Assembly: GCF_017115095.1 (NCBI RefSeq)
Contig: NZ_JABXKI010000255.1
Span: 1-62,144, forward strand
DNA length: 62,144 nt
Origin: Nostoc sp. NMS4
GTDB taxonomy: Bacteria > Cyanobacteriota > Cyanobacteriia > Cyanobacteriales > Nostocaceae
Direction: 5' to 3'
Of the stretch, positions 1-8,210 are shown one piece after another. Position 1 is the first letter of the stretch; every line of letters starts with the position of its first letter. The position numbers and the translations under genes were made by a program. The notes under the pieces are model-generated. The model was given only the letters and a program-made list of their open reading frames with translations. It was not told the origin of the DNA and ran no database searches.

Positions 1-1
1 C

Positions 2-80
2 TTGTCTCCCTTGTCTCCCTTGTCTCCCTTGTCTCCCTTGTCTCCCTTGTCTCCCCCCTCAGCACTCAGCACTCAGCACT
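2..80. repeat. Tandem repeats: six copies of TTGTCTCCC, then AGCACTC heptamers
   Basis: Positions 2-55 are six perfect head-to-tail copies of the 9-mer TTGTCTCCC. Positions 61-80 are about three copies of the heptamer AGCACTC. This fits the short tandemly repeated repetitive (STRR) sequences known from heterocystous cyanobacteria. The related AGCACTC repeat recurs near 6545 and 10833. No gene is visible in this stretch. Confidence 0.9.
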
Positions 81-82
81 AA

Positions 83-628
83 TTAAAGATTTTGGCGGCG
101 AAACTCGGCGGGAGTAAGGCGCATGGGCTTTTCTGGGTTCCAGATTCCTTGTCCCATGAGTCTAGCCCATTGTTGGGCGCGTTCTAAACGCTGGTCGTAT
201 TTGTGGTTAGGCGATCGCCCCACAAATATGGCATTCCCTTGTTTAACTAATTCTTCATTCAATAACACCTTATTTTTCCACACATAAGCTAGAGTTCGCC
301 CAATTTTGTCTTTTGCTTCTAAATCAAACTCCAGCGTTACCGATTGTTCTACACCACCAATTAGATTCTCTAACTGTTCTTTTGCTGCTTCCCCCCAAGG
401 GCGCTGGCGCAAATCTGGTGCATCAACACCCACTAACCGCACTTGGGAAATCAAATTTGGTTGTTCAGCCATGCCCAAAACTTCCAAGCTTTGCCCACTA
501 ACTACCCGCGCTACTTTCACCTGGGCTTGATTGTTTGGCGGCTGGTTTTTACCTTGGCAACTCACCAAGAGCAATAAGCAAGCCAAAATCGCTATTTTTC
601 GCACCCTCTCACCAAGACTTACAACCAT
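83..628 (-). CDS. Thermonuclease-family (SNase-like) lipoprotein
   Basis: 181 aa. The N-terminus has a short positive region, a hydrophobic stretch and a lipobox ending LVSC (Cys24), so the protein is probably exported and lipid-anchored. The rest is a staphylococcal-nuclease-like OB fold: RLVGVDAPDLRQRPWGEAA (about residues 64-82) corresponds to the Arg/Asp/Glu active-site segment, and GRTLAYVW (about 110-117) carries the second catalytic Arg. The family hydrolyses DNA or RNA with Ca2+. Residues for activity appear present, but activity is inferred. It stands alone, with dispersed repeats on both sides. Confidence 0.85.
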   Translation of the reverse strand: MVVSLGERVRKIAILACLLLLVSCQGKNQPPNNQAQVKVARVVSGQSLEVLGMAEQPNLISQVRLVGVDAPDLRQRPWGEAAKEQLENLIGGVEQSVTLEFDLEAKDKIGRTLAYVWKNKVLLNEELVKQGNAIFVGRSPNHKYDQRLERAQQWARLMGQGIWNPEKPMRLTPAEFRRQNL

Positions 629-660
629 TACAAATTCGGTGATTTTGAATTGTTTATCGA

Positions 661-726
661 AACAGAATTCAGGAGCCAGAATACAGAATAAATTATGACT
701 CCTGACTCCTGAATTCTGAATTCTGA
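661..726. repeat. Dispersed GAATTC/GACTCCTG repeat cluster
   Basis: Interleaved copies of GAATTCAGGAG and its reverse complement ACTCCTGAATTC form an imperfect inverted repeat between the nuclease and ferredoxin genes. The same family recurs near 14430, 34806, 43150, 53485 and 54070. Its position between convergent or tandem genes and its self-complementarity mean it could fold in RNA. Confidence 0.75.
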
Positions 727-727
727 T

Positions 728-1096
728 TCATTCCTCATCTAAGGGTAAACCCGCTTTAACTCTCCCCTTAGCAAAATAGCGTCCAAACTGGAGTTCGTAG
801 ACTTCATCTTCGTCTTGTGTCTCCACTTCCAAATCAGAACGGGGGTAACTCACACACAACAAGGCATAACCTTGCTGACGTAAATCTGGCGATAAGCCGA
901 TCGCTTCTGGTTGATAAATTTCTCCTGACAATACTCTCACAGCACAAGCGGTGCAAGCCCCGTTGCGGCAAGAAAACGGTAGTTCTACACCTTGTTTTTC
1001 GCCAGTCTGCAAAATGTAGCGGTCTTCGGGTACTTGTAGGGTGTATGTTTTGCCAGTGGCGCGATCGCTAACTCTAATTGTGTATGTACGGGACAT
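728..1096 (-). CDS. Plant-type 2Fe-2S ferredoxin with C-terminal extension
   Basis: 122 aa, soluble electron carrier. The four cluster ligands are Cys43, Cys48, Cys51 and Cys81 (CX4CX2CX29C, within SCRNGACTACAV and ALLCVSYP), the usual spacing of photosynthetic ferredoxins. It is about 20 residues longer than PetF at the C-terminus (from about residue 100, FGRYFAKGRV), which resembles the FdC-type ferredoxins with altered C-termini. The partner is unknown. It is monocistronic and sits upstream of and divergent from tRNA-Ser. Family assignment is firm; the FdC subtype is a guess. Confidence 0.9.
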   Translation of the reverse strand: MSRTYTIRVSDRATGKTYTLQVPEDRYILQTGEKQGVELPFSCRNGACTACAVRVLSGEIYQPEAIGLSPDLRQQGYALLCVSYPRSDLEVETQDEDEVYELQFGRYFAKGRVKAGLPLDEE

Positions 1097-1202
1097 CTCG
1101 ATTTGCGTTTTGGGATTAGGACTATCAGATTCAATCTAGAATATCTTTCTTTATCTTTGCATTTTCTAGGATTCTATAGTATGATCGTAACTTGTGGCAC
1201 CT

Positions 1203-1287
1203 GGAGAGGTGGCCGAGCGGTTTAAGGCGCAGACCTGGAAAGTCTGTTTAGGGAAACTTAACGAGGGTTCGAATCCCTCCCTCTCCG
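1203..1287 (+). tRNA. tRNA-Ser(GGA)
   Basis: 85 nt class II tRNA. The acceptor arms GGAGAGG and CCTCTCC pair with a G discriminator. The anticodon stem CAGAC/GTCTG encloses the loop with anticodon GGA. There is a long variable arm (TTTAGGGAAACTTAACG) and the T-loop GTTCGAATC. The CCA end is not encoded. It reads serine UCC/UCU codons. Confidence 0.95.
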
Positions 1288-1391
1288 TTTTCAAAGCTAA
1301 GTCTACCTAAGTCTAAATATATAGTTAGTTTGAATCTTTTTAGGCAATATTCAATTGTTTTGTAACGGAATAATAAGGTTGTAGCTTATCC

Positions 1392-1431
1392 ACAAAATAC
1401 TGCTTAAGTTCTTTTTTAAGCAGTATTTTGT
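1392..1431. terminator. Perfect 16-bp hairpin downstream of amylase gene
   Basis: The arms 1392-1407 and 1416-1431 (ACAAAATACTGCTTAA and its complement) pair perfectly around an 8-nt loop. It lies between the ends of tRNA-Ser (plus strand) and the amylase gene (minus strand), so it can serve as a bidirectional terminator. There is no clear U-tract, so its role is inferred from position and symmetry. Confidence 0.6.
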
Positions 1432-1472
1432 CAACTGCGTAACTTTCTGGATGAATGCTACTAAAACCTCGA

Positions 1473-2951
1473 CTAAGACTGTGGAACCCATACAGAAACA
1501 GAACCAGCATCGCATCGAAAATCAGCCCAGCCCTCATCATTCGTTGTCACAGGTTCGCTGATATGTTCAGTAATATCAATGTAAGTGCTGTTGGGTTGCC
1601 CAACTTCCATCCACTTAGTCCCTTCTCCTCCATTACTCAGCACAACTGCCATACCGCCAGGATGTTCTTCATTTCCTAAGCGTGTCCAGGCGATTGTATT
1701 GGCGTGATCGAAGTAATCGTATTGGTCGCCATAGGCATAGGTTTGACGAGCGTGCAAAAATTTATCAATTATCCATTGATGACTATCGAGCCAAATCTCA
1801 TACTCATTGCCATCTGGGCTTTTATCTTTGTAATGAGCGCCATAGTAATCAGCATAGAAGATACAGGGATAACCATCACTTCGCAGTAGAATCAACGCAT
1901 AAGCCAACGGTTTAAACCAGCCTTCCACTACAGATTCCAACGACTGCAAGGGTTGAGAATCATGATTGTCAACTAAGGTTACGGCTAAAGCTGGTTGCTG
2001 TTGCACCAAGGTGTTATCAAATATCTGCCGCATATCGTAGTCATTGCCTTGTTTGCTGGCAGCGCTAAAGTTATAGTGCAATGGCGCATCAAACAACATT
2101 ACATCGCCACCGGTGACGTTAATGAAATGGTGCAGCGCTTCAACTTCATAAGACCAATACTCACCGACGGCAAAAAGATCGCGACCTGCCTTTTGGCGAC
2201 AGTGTTGCAGCCATTCTGGGAAAAAGCCAGCTCTCACGTGTTTAACGGCATCAAAACGAAAGCCATCTATATCAGTGGTTTCTACAAACCACTCACCCCA
2301 GCGATTCAATTCTTCGCGCACTTCTGGACTCTCCATATCCAGATCGCATCCCATGAGATAGTCGAAAGCGCCTTTTTCTAGGTCAACGTTGTCATCAAAT
2401 TTTTTATCTTTGAACAGATAAACTGCGTTTTCACCTTCGTTGTAAACGTTGTAATCCACTGCGTCGAAGTGCCACCAGTGCCATTCCATATCAGAGTATT
2501 TGCCCTGGCGACCTGGGAAGGTAAAGTGAGTCCAAACTTTAATTTTTTGCATCTCACCGATCGCGTGGTTGCGATCGTCTGGACTATAGGGCGTTGCTTC
2601 CACCTCTTCTTCTTGGTCTGCACCTAACTTGTGGTTAAGGACAACATCAGCATAGACTCGAATGCCAGCAGCTTTTGCCGCCTTAACAGCAGCGATATAC
2701 TCGTCTTTTGTGCCGTACTTTGTCCGAACCGAGCCTTTCTGGTCAAACTCGCCTAGATCGTACATATCGTAGACTCCGTAGCCGACATCGTAGCCACCCC
2801 CTGTTCCTTTGTATGCTGGGGGTAGCCAAACAGATGTAACACCTGCATCAGCTAACTCTTTGACTTTATCTTTAAATTCATTCCAAAGATTACCATCTGG
2901 AGGGATATACCAATGGAAGTACTGCATCATTACACCATTCAGCTGAGCCAT
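1473..2951 (-). CDS. Cytoplasmic alpha-amylase (GH13)
   Basis: About 492 aa from the chosen start. It hydrolyses internal alpha-1,4 bonds of glycogen or starch. The TIM-barrel motifs are in order: VYADVVLNH (region I), GFRFDAVKH (II, catalytic Asp), VGEYW (III, catalytic Glu) and LVDNHDSQ (IV). There is no signal peptide, which fits the intracellular AmyA-type enzymes. The ATG at 2951 is chosen over upstream ATGs because GAGGG sits six bases before it. A GH57 enzyme follows at 3906-6140 on the same strand, so the region looks like a glucan-degrading neighbourhood. Confidence 0.92.
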   Translation of the reverse strand: MAQLNGVMMQYFHWYIPPDGNLWNEFKDKVKELADAGVTSVWLPPAYKGTGGGYDVGYGVYDMYDLGEFDQKGSVRTKYGTKDEYIAAVKAAKAAGIRVYADVVLNHKLGADQEEEVEATPYSPDDRNHAIGEMQKIKVWTHFTFPGRQGKYSDMEWHWWHFDAVDYNVYNEGENAVYLFKDKKFDDNVDLEKGAFDYLMGCDLDMESPEVREELNRWGEWFVETTDIDGFRFDAVKHVRAGFFPEWLQHCRQKAGRDLFAVGEYWSYEVEALHHFINVTGGDVMLFDAPLHYNFSAASKQGNDYDMRQIFDNTLVQQQPALAVTLVDNHDSQPLQSLESVVEGWFKPLAYALILLRSDGYPCIFYADYYGAHYKDKSPDGNEYEIWLDSHQWIIDKFLHARQTYAYGDQYDYFDHANTIAWTRLGNEEHPGGMAVVLSNGGEGTKWMEVGQPNSTYIDITEHISEPVTTNDEGWADFRCDAGSVSVWVPQS

Positions 2952-3064
2952 GTGCATCCCTCTAGTAAAACTTACGATAAATTGTGATTTCCGACACAAA
3001 AAGTGTACATTAAGTTTTATGTTTTGTCTTTCAATAGAAACAAAAATCTACTAAAAAACTGCGC

Positions 3065-3691
3065 TCAACTCATATTGTTTTCTTCTGTGGCTGACAGTTC
3101 TTCAGCCAAGTTTTTCTGGAGTGCGTCTAATACTGCGATCGGGTCAGCCGGTTCCTGCATCAATTTCGCTTCCGAATCATGCCGATTTATCACATTAGGC
3201 AAATCTGTACGGAGTTCTTCTAATAGAGCAATAATCTTGGCAATTTTTTGCTCGGAGAGCAGGTTAAGCTGTAGCATCAATTGCGATCGCTGTTCGGCAA
3301 AGTTTTCTTGGCGAGTTTGTCGTACTAGTACTCCGGTTGAGATTACCAATGACGCTGCGTCTAAGCCTTGACCTGACCAGCTAAACGAGGGTAGATTGAA
3401 TGGCAAAAAGCGATCAAAAAAACTGCTAAAAATCCAGATAGCCAGTATGACTAGCAAACTATACAGAAATATCGATCGCCCAAAGAATCTTGCGATCGCT
3501 TCTAGTATCCTCTGGTGGACGGGAATATCTCGAACTTCCTGGGTATGAAGTGAAATAATCGCTTCAATATTTTTGGCAATCGGGTCTGGTAATGGAGCCG
3601 TGATCACTTGATTTCGAGAAGCTTTCTCTTTGATTTTGTTAGCATCTGAACTGAACTGTCTGTTCGCTGTGCCGTCTGCGTCATCGGTCAT
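3065..3691 (-). CDS. DUF1003-family membrane protein
   Basis: 208 aa from the ATG at 3691, which has AGGAG seven bases upstream; a further upstream ATG lacks this. A hydrophobic segment near residues 85-105 (FLYSLLVILAIWIFSSFF) and a second weaker one near 120-140 make it an integral membrane protein. The C-terminal part, RQTRQENFAEQRSQLMLQLN followed by an E/K-rich helix and a LLEELRTDLPNV stretch, is typical of DUF1003. Function is unknown. It lies between two glucan-degrading genes but nothing links it to them. Confidence 0.7.
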   Translation of the reverse strand: MTDDADGTANRQFSSDANKIKEKASRNQVITAPLPDPIAKNIEAIISLHTQEVRDIPVHQRILEAIARFFGRSIFLYSLLVILAIWIFSSFFDRFLPFNLPSFSWSGQGLDAASLVISTGVLVRQTRQENFAEQRSQLMLQLNLLSEQKIAKIIALLEELRTDLPNVINRHDSEAKLMQEPADPIAVLDALQKNLAEELSATEENNMS

Positions 3692-3905
3692 GCACCAACT
3701 CCTGAATCTGGATGTCAATCGATTATTGCTTATCTTCCACCGACGATGGTGTTTTACCCCACCGTAGGCGATCGCATCCCAATACTGCTCGATTATTTAG
3801 ATTTAGAACTAGAAAAATTAAATATGATTTTCAAATAAATCGACTTTAGGGGCGTACATTTGTATGCCCCTAATAGGTATTTCGTAAAACCAAGAATATT
3901 GAGTG

Positions 3906-6140
3906 TTAAGGCACTTCAATGGGAATCAAAGCATTTTCTGGCAAGTAGTTGGAAAAACGCCCTTCATCAGCAAGTACCAAAATCAGGCGCAGAGAATAAT
4001 CTGGTGGAACTTGCAAGTCTGCCCACGGCACTGCCAACTCTAAACAATTATTCATTGCTACTTGAGCGCGACTGAAACGGGGTTGCCATTGATGATTGTC
4101 TCCAGCTTCCCGAAACTGAATCGATTGCGTCAGCAAGTTAACTTCTAAAAGATGGTGGAAAAGGTAATTAAGCGGGGCTGCATCTGGTACATCTGCCAAG
4201 GGAACTGGGCTATTAACCATTGTTTTTTCTGGATAGAACCACAGCAAATTCAACTCTGTTGGCAAATCTTGCCCTGGTGCTGCACCACTTTTAAAGTCCA
4301 ATCGCAAATAGAAATTTAAGTGATCGACCCCGTACCAAAGTCGCTGGATGACGCTGCTATTGTGCATTGTCCCCCGCGCCCCGCCGATTTCTATACGTCC
4401 AGCTTTGTCCCAATCTTGTTCATCACCCTTACCATCGATGACGGGGTGAATAAAGCCTTGTGGGGCGTGGTTTGGCTGTGCTGCGTGGCTTTCGACTGGT
4501 TGCTTGAGATAGGGCGGTATGGGTTCATTTAATGCCTTGTAAATCCCAAAAAGGTGTTCTCGAAACAATCGGTCAAAAATAGCATCTTGATTTGAGGAGT
4601 GTCCTGCACCAAACCACCAAAACCAGTCAGAACCCTCTGCGGCATACAATGCTTCCCACGCTTCGGGGTTGTTTTCTTCCGTCGCTTCGGGATGACTTGC
4701 GAGCATTTTTCTTGCTTCTGTTAGATAATCCCAAGCACGATTTTTAGCAGGATCGCCGATCCAAGTGGTGAAACTACCATCCACCCAAGAACCGCTATGT
4801 AGTTGTCCTCCAGGGATAGTGGCTGTGGCTGGAAATTCTTCGAGAAATTCGGAGACAGTAACGAGTTTGAGGTGGGGTTCATCGCTCAAACTTTGATATA
4901 AAGCTTCTAAGAAAGGTTTGCCATCTTGGGGATAAAATTCCCAGCAATTCTCGCCATCCAAAGCAATGGTAACTAGCCAAGGTTCTTCACTTTGACTTTC
5001 TCTTTGCATTTTAGCGATCGCTTGTAAATGTCCCACTAAGTTCGCCGCCGCCTGTTTTGCTGGCATTGCACTATAAGTAAAGCCAATCAAATCTGATAAT
5101 CTGTGGTCACGAAACACAATTGACAAGTCACCTTCGGCGGTTTGTAGGCGATAGGGTCGATACAACAATTCTGGTTGCTGCACATTCCCCGCCCCATCCC
5201 GATGAAAAAAGTGTTTCAGCGTCCACCCTAAGACGGCTTCATCTGAGCATATCCACTTAAATCCTTGGTTAATAATGTGCGGAAGTACCGACGGACTTAC
5301 TGATTGTTCTGAAGGCCACAAACCACGCGGCATCTGTCCAAAGCGTTCTTTATAAAAGTCCCAAGCTTTCCGCAAGTGGCGAGGAATATCTTCCGCCCAT
5401 TCAAAACGCTGCTTAGGTAGTGTCATATTAGGCACAGCTACCCGACCGGAGTTAGTATCAGCTAGTAAGGGTAAAATCGGGTGAGTGTAGGGCGTGGTGG
5501 TAACTTCTAGCTGTCCCGACTCCTGCATTTTCCGATGTTGGGGGATAATGCGGCTGAGAATTTCTCGCTGTTTGGAATAAATGCGCTGGCGATCGCTTAA
5601 AGTAAAATTCCGTCCCTGTTTTAACCAAGCAGCAATTTCCGGGTCATCCCAAAACAACGGATCGATCCAAGCCAAATTGTGCCAAGCTAGCAAATCGCCA
5701 TAATCTGGCAATTCCCAATTTGCTAAACACCAAGCTTGACCTTTTTCCTGCCTTTGGTGATACAACTCAGAATAGCGCGGATGAGGATCGATCAGGGTAT
5801 GGTGATTGGCATCGAAAAAGTGTTGGATAATGAATTCGCGCTGTTGCTGAGTGAGTTGCTCATCCGGTGTCAAGCTGGCTGTGAGGTAAGGGTCAAAAGC
5901 AGTACCGGCAATATAATCTTCGAGTTGCAATATCAGCGATGGAACTAAATTCACCGTTTGGTGTAACTTAGGATATCGCTCTAGAAGCAATACCAAATCC
6001 AAATAATCTTTAGTTCCATGTAAGCGTACCCAAGGTAGACGGTACTGCTGACTCGGAGACAGGGAAGCGTCACTACCAGGAGACTTGTACAGTGGCTGAT
6101 GTTGATGCCAGATAAAAGCAATGTAGAGAGGATGGGACAT
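3906..6140 (-). CDS. GH57 family glycoside hydrolase (alpha-amylase/amylopullulanase-like)
   Basis: 744 aa. The N-terminal catalytic barrel opens with WHQHQPLY (about residues 11-18), then GLWPSEQSVSP, a WICSDEAVL segment carrying the probable Glu nucleophile, and ALDGENCWEFY with the probable Asp acid/base; these match the ordered conserved regions of GH57. The C-terminal third (from about 560, HPVIDGKGDEQDWDKA) looks like a DOMON-like beta-sandwich. Family members act on alpha-glucans by a retaining mechanism. No signal peptide is seen, so it probably works on cytoplasmic glycogen. Exact substrate is not deducible. Confidence 0.9.
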   Translation of the reverse strand: MSHPLYIAFIWHQHQPLYKSPGSDASLSPSQQYRLPWVRLHGTKDYLDLVLLLERYPKLHQTVNLVPSLILQLEDYIAGTAFDPYLTASLTPDEQLTQQQREFIIQHFFDANHHTLIDPHPRYSELYHQRQEKGQAWCLANWELPDYGDLLAWHNLAWIDPLFWDDPEIAAWLKQGRNFTLSDRQRIYSKQREILSRIIPQHRKMQESGQLEVTTTPYTHPILPLLADTNSGRVAVPNMTLPKQRFEWAEDIPRHLRKAWDFYKERFGQMPRGLWPSEQSVSPSVLPHIINQGFKWICSDEAVLGWTLKHFFHRDGAGNVQQPELLYRPYRLQTAEGDLSIVFRDHRLSDLIGFTYSAMPAKQAAANLVGHLQAIAKMQRESQSEEPWLVTIALDGENCWEFYPQDGKPFLEALYQSLSDEPHLKLVTVSEFLEEFPATATIPGGQLHSGSWVDGSFTTWIGDPAKNRAWDYLTEARKMLASHPEATEENNPEAWEALYAAEGSDWFWWFGAGHSSNQDAIFDRLFREHLFGIYKALNEPIPPYLKQPVESHAAQPNHAPQGFIHPVIDGKGDEQDWDKAGRIEIGGARGTMHNSSVIQRLWYGVDHLNFYLRLDFKSGAAPGQDLPTELNLLWFYPEKTMVNSPVPLADVPDAAPLNYLFHHLLEVNLLTQSIQFREAGDNHQWQPRFSRAQVAMNNCLELAVPWADLQVPPDYSLRLILVLADEGRFSNYLPENALIPIEVP

Positions 6141-6218
6141 AGAAATAGTTAGGAGTTAAGAATGAGGACTTAGGAGTTCATTCTAAACTCATAACTCCTA
6201 ACTCCTAACTCCTAACTT

Positions 6219-6449
6219 TTACACCACTTGTTCAATTTCTGCAATTTCGGGAATCATTTCCTTCAGGCGGCGCTCAATACCCATTCTCAGGGTCATTGCC
6301 GAACTGGGGCAAGAACCACAAGCACCTTGCAGCCGCAGTTTTACAACAGGCCCGTCAAGTTCTACGAGTTCCACATTGCCGCCATCAGACATGAGATAAG
6401 GGCGCATTTCATCTAAGACTGTTTCAACGTTGTCAATTGTGAGTTCCAT
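6219..6449 (-). CDS. NifU C-terminal-domain (Nfu/CnfU) Fe-S scaffold
   Basis: 76 aa, essentially a single Nfu domain. The CGSCPSS motif puts Cys44 and Cys47 in place to hold a labile cluster, preceded by [12 protein letters not shown]. Cyanobacterial and chloroplast CnfU proteins of this size assemble 2Fe-2S or 4Fe-4S clusters and pass them to ferredoxin and photosystem I. It lacks the N-terminal IscU-like and central domains of full NifU, so it is the housekeeping type rather than the nitrogenase-specific one. It is flanked by ACTCCTA repeats on the 5' side of GH57. Confidence 0.93.
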   Translation of the reverse strand: MELTIDNVETVLDEMRPYLMSDGGNVELVELDGPVVKLRLQGACGSCPSSAMTLRMGIERRLKEMIPEIAEIEQVV

Positions 6450-7198
6450 AGTTTAGACCTGCTAAGTTAATGATCGGAATTGGGCATTGGGCAAAACAGT
6501 TCCGAGTTCTGAGTTCCCAGTCCTGAGTAAAGAAGTAAGATTCGCTACTCAGCACTCAGCACTCATTACTCAGCACTCTTGAGGGGCATCGGGCATCGGG
6601 CATTGAAGAATAATGATCTCTGTGCCAGATGCGCCGTTACTCATTAACCATTATCCAAAATTTTATTTTCCAGCTTTGTTAAATCGATCCTAGACCCAAT
6701 TGCAGCTAGTTTGTCAGTTGTTTAGTTGACATTTGCTATTTGTCTTCACACGCGCAGCGCTTTTACTACAGATACCATTTCTTTGTGAGGCTGCGCCAAA
6801 CCCTTTCAACTTCTTTCTTTGTGTCCTTTGCGTCCTTCTCTGACGAGACGCTGCGCGAATGCGGTTCGTTTTTCTTTTTTGTACTTATGGTTTAGCGCAT
6901 CTTCATACAGAATTGGTAAGACTTATCTAGAAGCTTGATATTAGAGTAGCTGAACTCAGTAGTGCTGCGATCGCCATCTTGATACTCATGCAACGCTTGC
7001 TGTTGTTTGATCTGTCATCGTAATCACTTTGACTTCACTATTATTCAGTTTAGTCCAATTTTCCTCAAAAATAGACCTCACAGCTTGGTTGGAGTACAAA
7101 CCAGCGATGTTTTGAGTTTTACTGGTTTATTGGCGATCGCTGGAACCTAAAATAAGATGTATCGCAGATTTAAGAAATTAAGTTAAATAGAATACTTC
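6450..7198. other. Intergenic region with tandem and dispersed repeats
   Basis: 749 bp without a convincing gene. It holds AGCACTC and GGCATCGGGCATTG-type tandem repeats (about 6540-6606), a GC-rich dispersed fragment GAGACGCTGCGCGAATGCGG at about 6845 and two HIP1-related octamers. The last 250 bp is AT-rich and probably carries the promoter of the gene at 7199, although I see no clear -35/-10 pair. Confidence 0.6.
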
Positions 7199-8062
7199 AT
7201 GCGGCGAGACACAATTTTTTACAAACTTTTCCAACAATCCCCCACTTTGCTATTTGAACTATTGACAAATCCTCCAATCAATGCAAAAGCTTATCGATTT
7301 GATTCGGTAGCTGTTAAAGAACCGAAATTTGAAATAGATGGAGTATTTCTACCACCAGAAAACGCTGGTGCTGGAATTGTATATTTCTGTGAGGTACAGT
7401 TTCAAAAGGATGAACAGCTTTACGAAAGGGTATTTGCTGAGTCTTTTTTGTATTTCTATCGCAACCGTGCCAGATTTAACGATTGGCAAGCGGTTATAAT
7501 TTATCCGTCGCGTGGTATAGAACAAAGCGATATTCACCCTCATCGAAGCCTCCTCAACGGAAACCAAGTGCATCGCGTCTATCTGGATGAATTAGGGGAT
7601 ATTCGCCAATTACCTTTATGGGTAGCGCTGATGGTGTTAACTACTGTAGCAGAGGAACAAGCACCACAAGAAGCTAGATATTTGCTTGAGCGTTCTTCTG
7701 TTGAACAGTCTGAAACGGCAAGTCGCGCCATAATAGAGATGATCACAACCATAATGGTGTACAAGTTTGAACAATTAAGTCAAAGGGATGTAGAACAAAT
7801 GTTAGGGATAACACTACAGCAAACACGAGTTTATCGAGAAATCAAAGAAGAAGGACGCTCGGAAGGACGCTCAGAAGGACGACAGGAAGAGGCAGCTAAT
7901 CTTATAATTCGTCAGTTGACTAAACGATTTAGGCAGGAATTCTCTGAGGAAATACGCTCCTCAATTTATGCTTTACCTTTGCCTGTTCTAGAAGATTTGA
8001 GCGAAGCACTGTTAGATTTTACCAGCGTGGCTGATTTACAGGCTTGGTTAAATAATTCGTAA
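7199..8062 (+). CDS. Rpn-family (DUF2887-like) PD-(D/E)XK protein
   Basis: 287 aa. The N-terminus (MRRDTIFYKLFQQSPTLLFE) and the FEIDGVFLPP ... VYFCEVQFQKDE stretch (about residues 44-70) form a PD-(D/E)XK-like core with D47 and E63/Q65 as probable active-site residues, as in the Rpn recombination-promoting nuclease and putative transposase families common in Nostoc. Residues about 220-231 are a 12-bp-periodic repeat (GRSEGRSEGRQ), a usual position for such repeats in this family. The C-terminus is helical. Function in this genus is unknown. Confidence 0.8.
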   Translation: MRRDTIFYKLFQQSPTLLFELLTNPPINAKAYRFDSVAVKEPKFEIDGVFLPPENAGAGIVYFCEVQFQKDEQLYERVFAESFLYFYRNRARFNDWQAVIIYPSRGIEQSDIHPHRSLLNGNQVHRVYLDELGDIRQLPLWVALMVLTTVAEEQAPQEARYLLERSSVEQSETASRAIIEMITTIMVYKFEQLSQRDVEQMLGITLQQTRVYREIKEEGRSEGRSEGRQEEAANLIIRQLTKRFRQEFSEEIRSSIYALPLPVLEDLSEALLDFTSVADLQAWLNNS

Positions 8063-8150
8063 TTCGTAATGACGCTCGAATACTCGCTACCGCTTCGCTA
8101 ACGTAATTCGTAATTCGTAATTCGTAGTTCGTAATTTCCATCACGGGACT
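8063..8150. repeat. GTAATTC tandem repeat interrupted by a 32-bp element
   Basis: A run of AATTCGTAATTCGTAAT heptamers is interrupted by a 32-bp sequence at 8071-8102 that contains ACTCGCTACCGCTTCGCTAAC. The insert is bounded by GTAAT at 8066-8070 and at 8103-8107. A longer relative in the same repeat context lies at 47069-47130. Confidence 0.8.
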
Positions 8151-8210
8151 TCTAGTCGTGTGAGGTTCAATATCTGTAAAAAAATTTAGGAAACCTGTAT
8201 CAAAGAGCCT

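Noticed and set aside
1340..1540. A 66-codon minus-strand frame downstream of the amylase gene
   Set aside because: It overlaps the amylase 3' end and the perfect hairpin at 1392-1431; no recognisable protein family.
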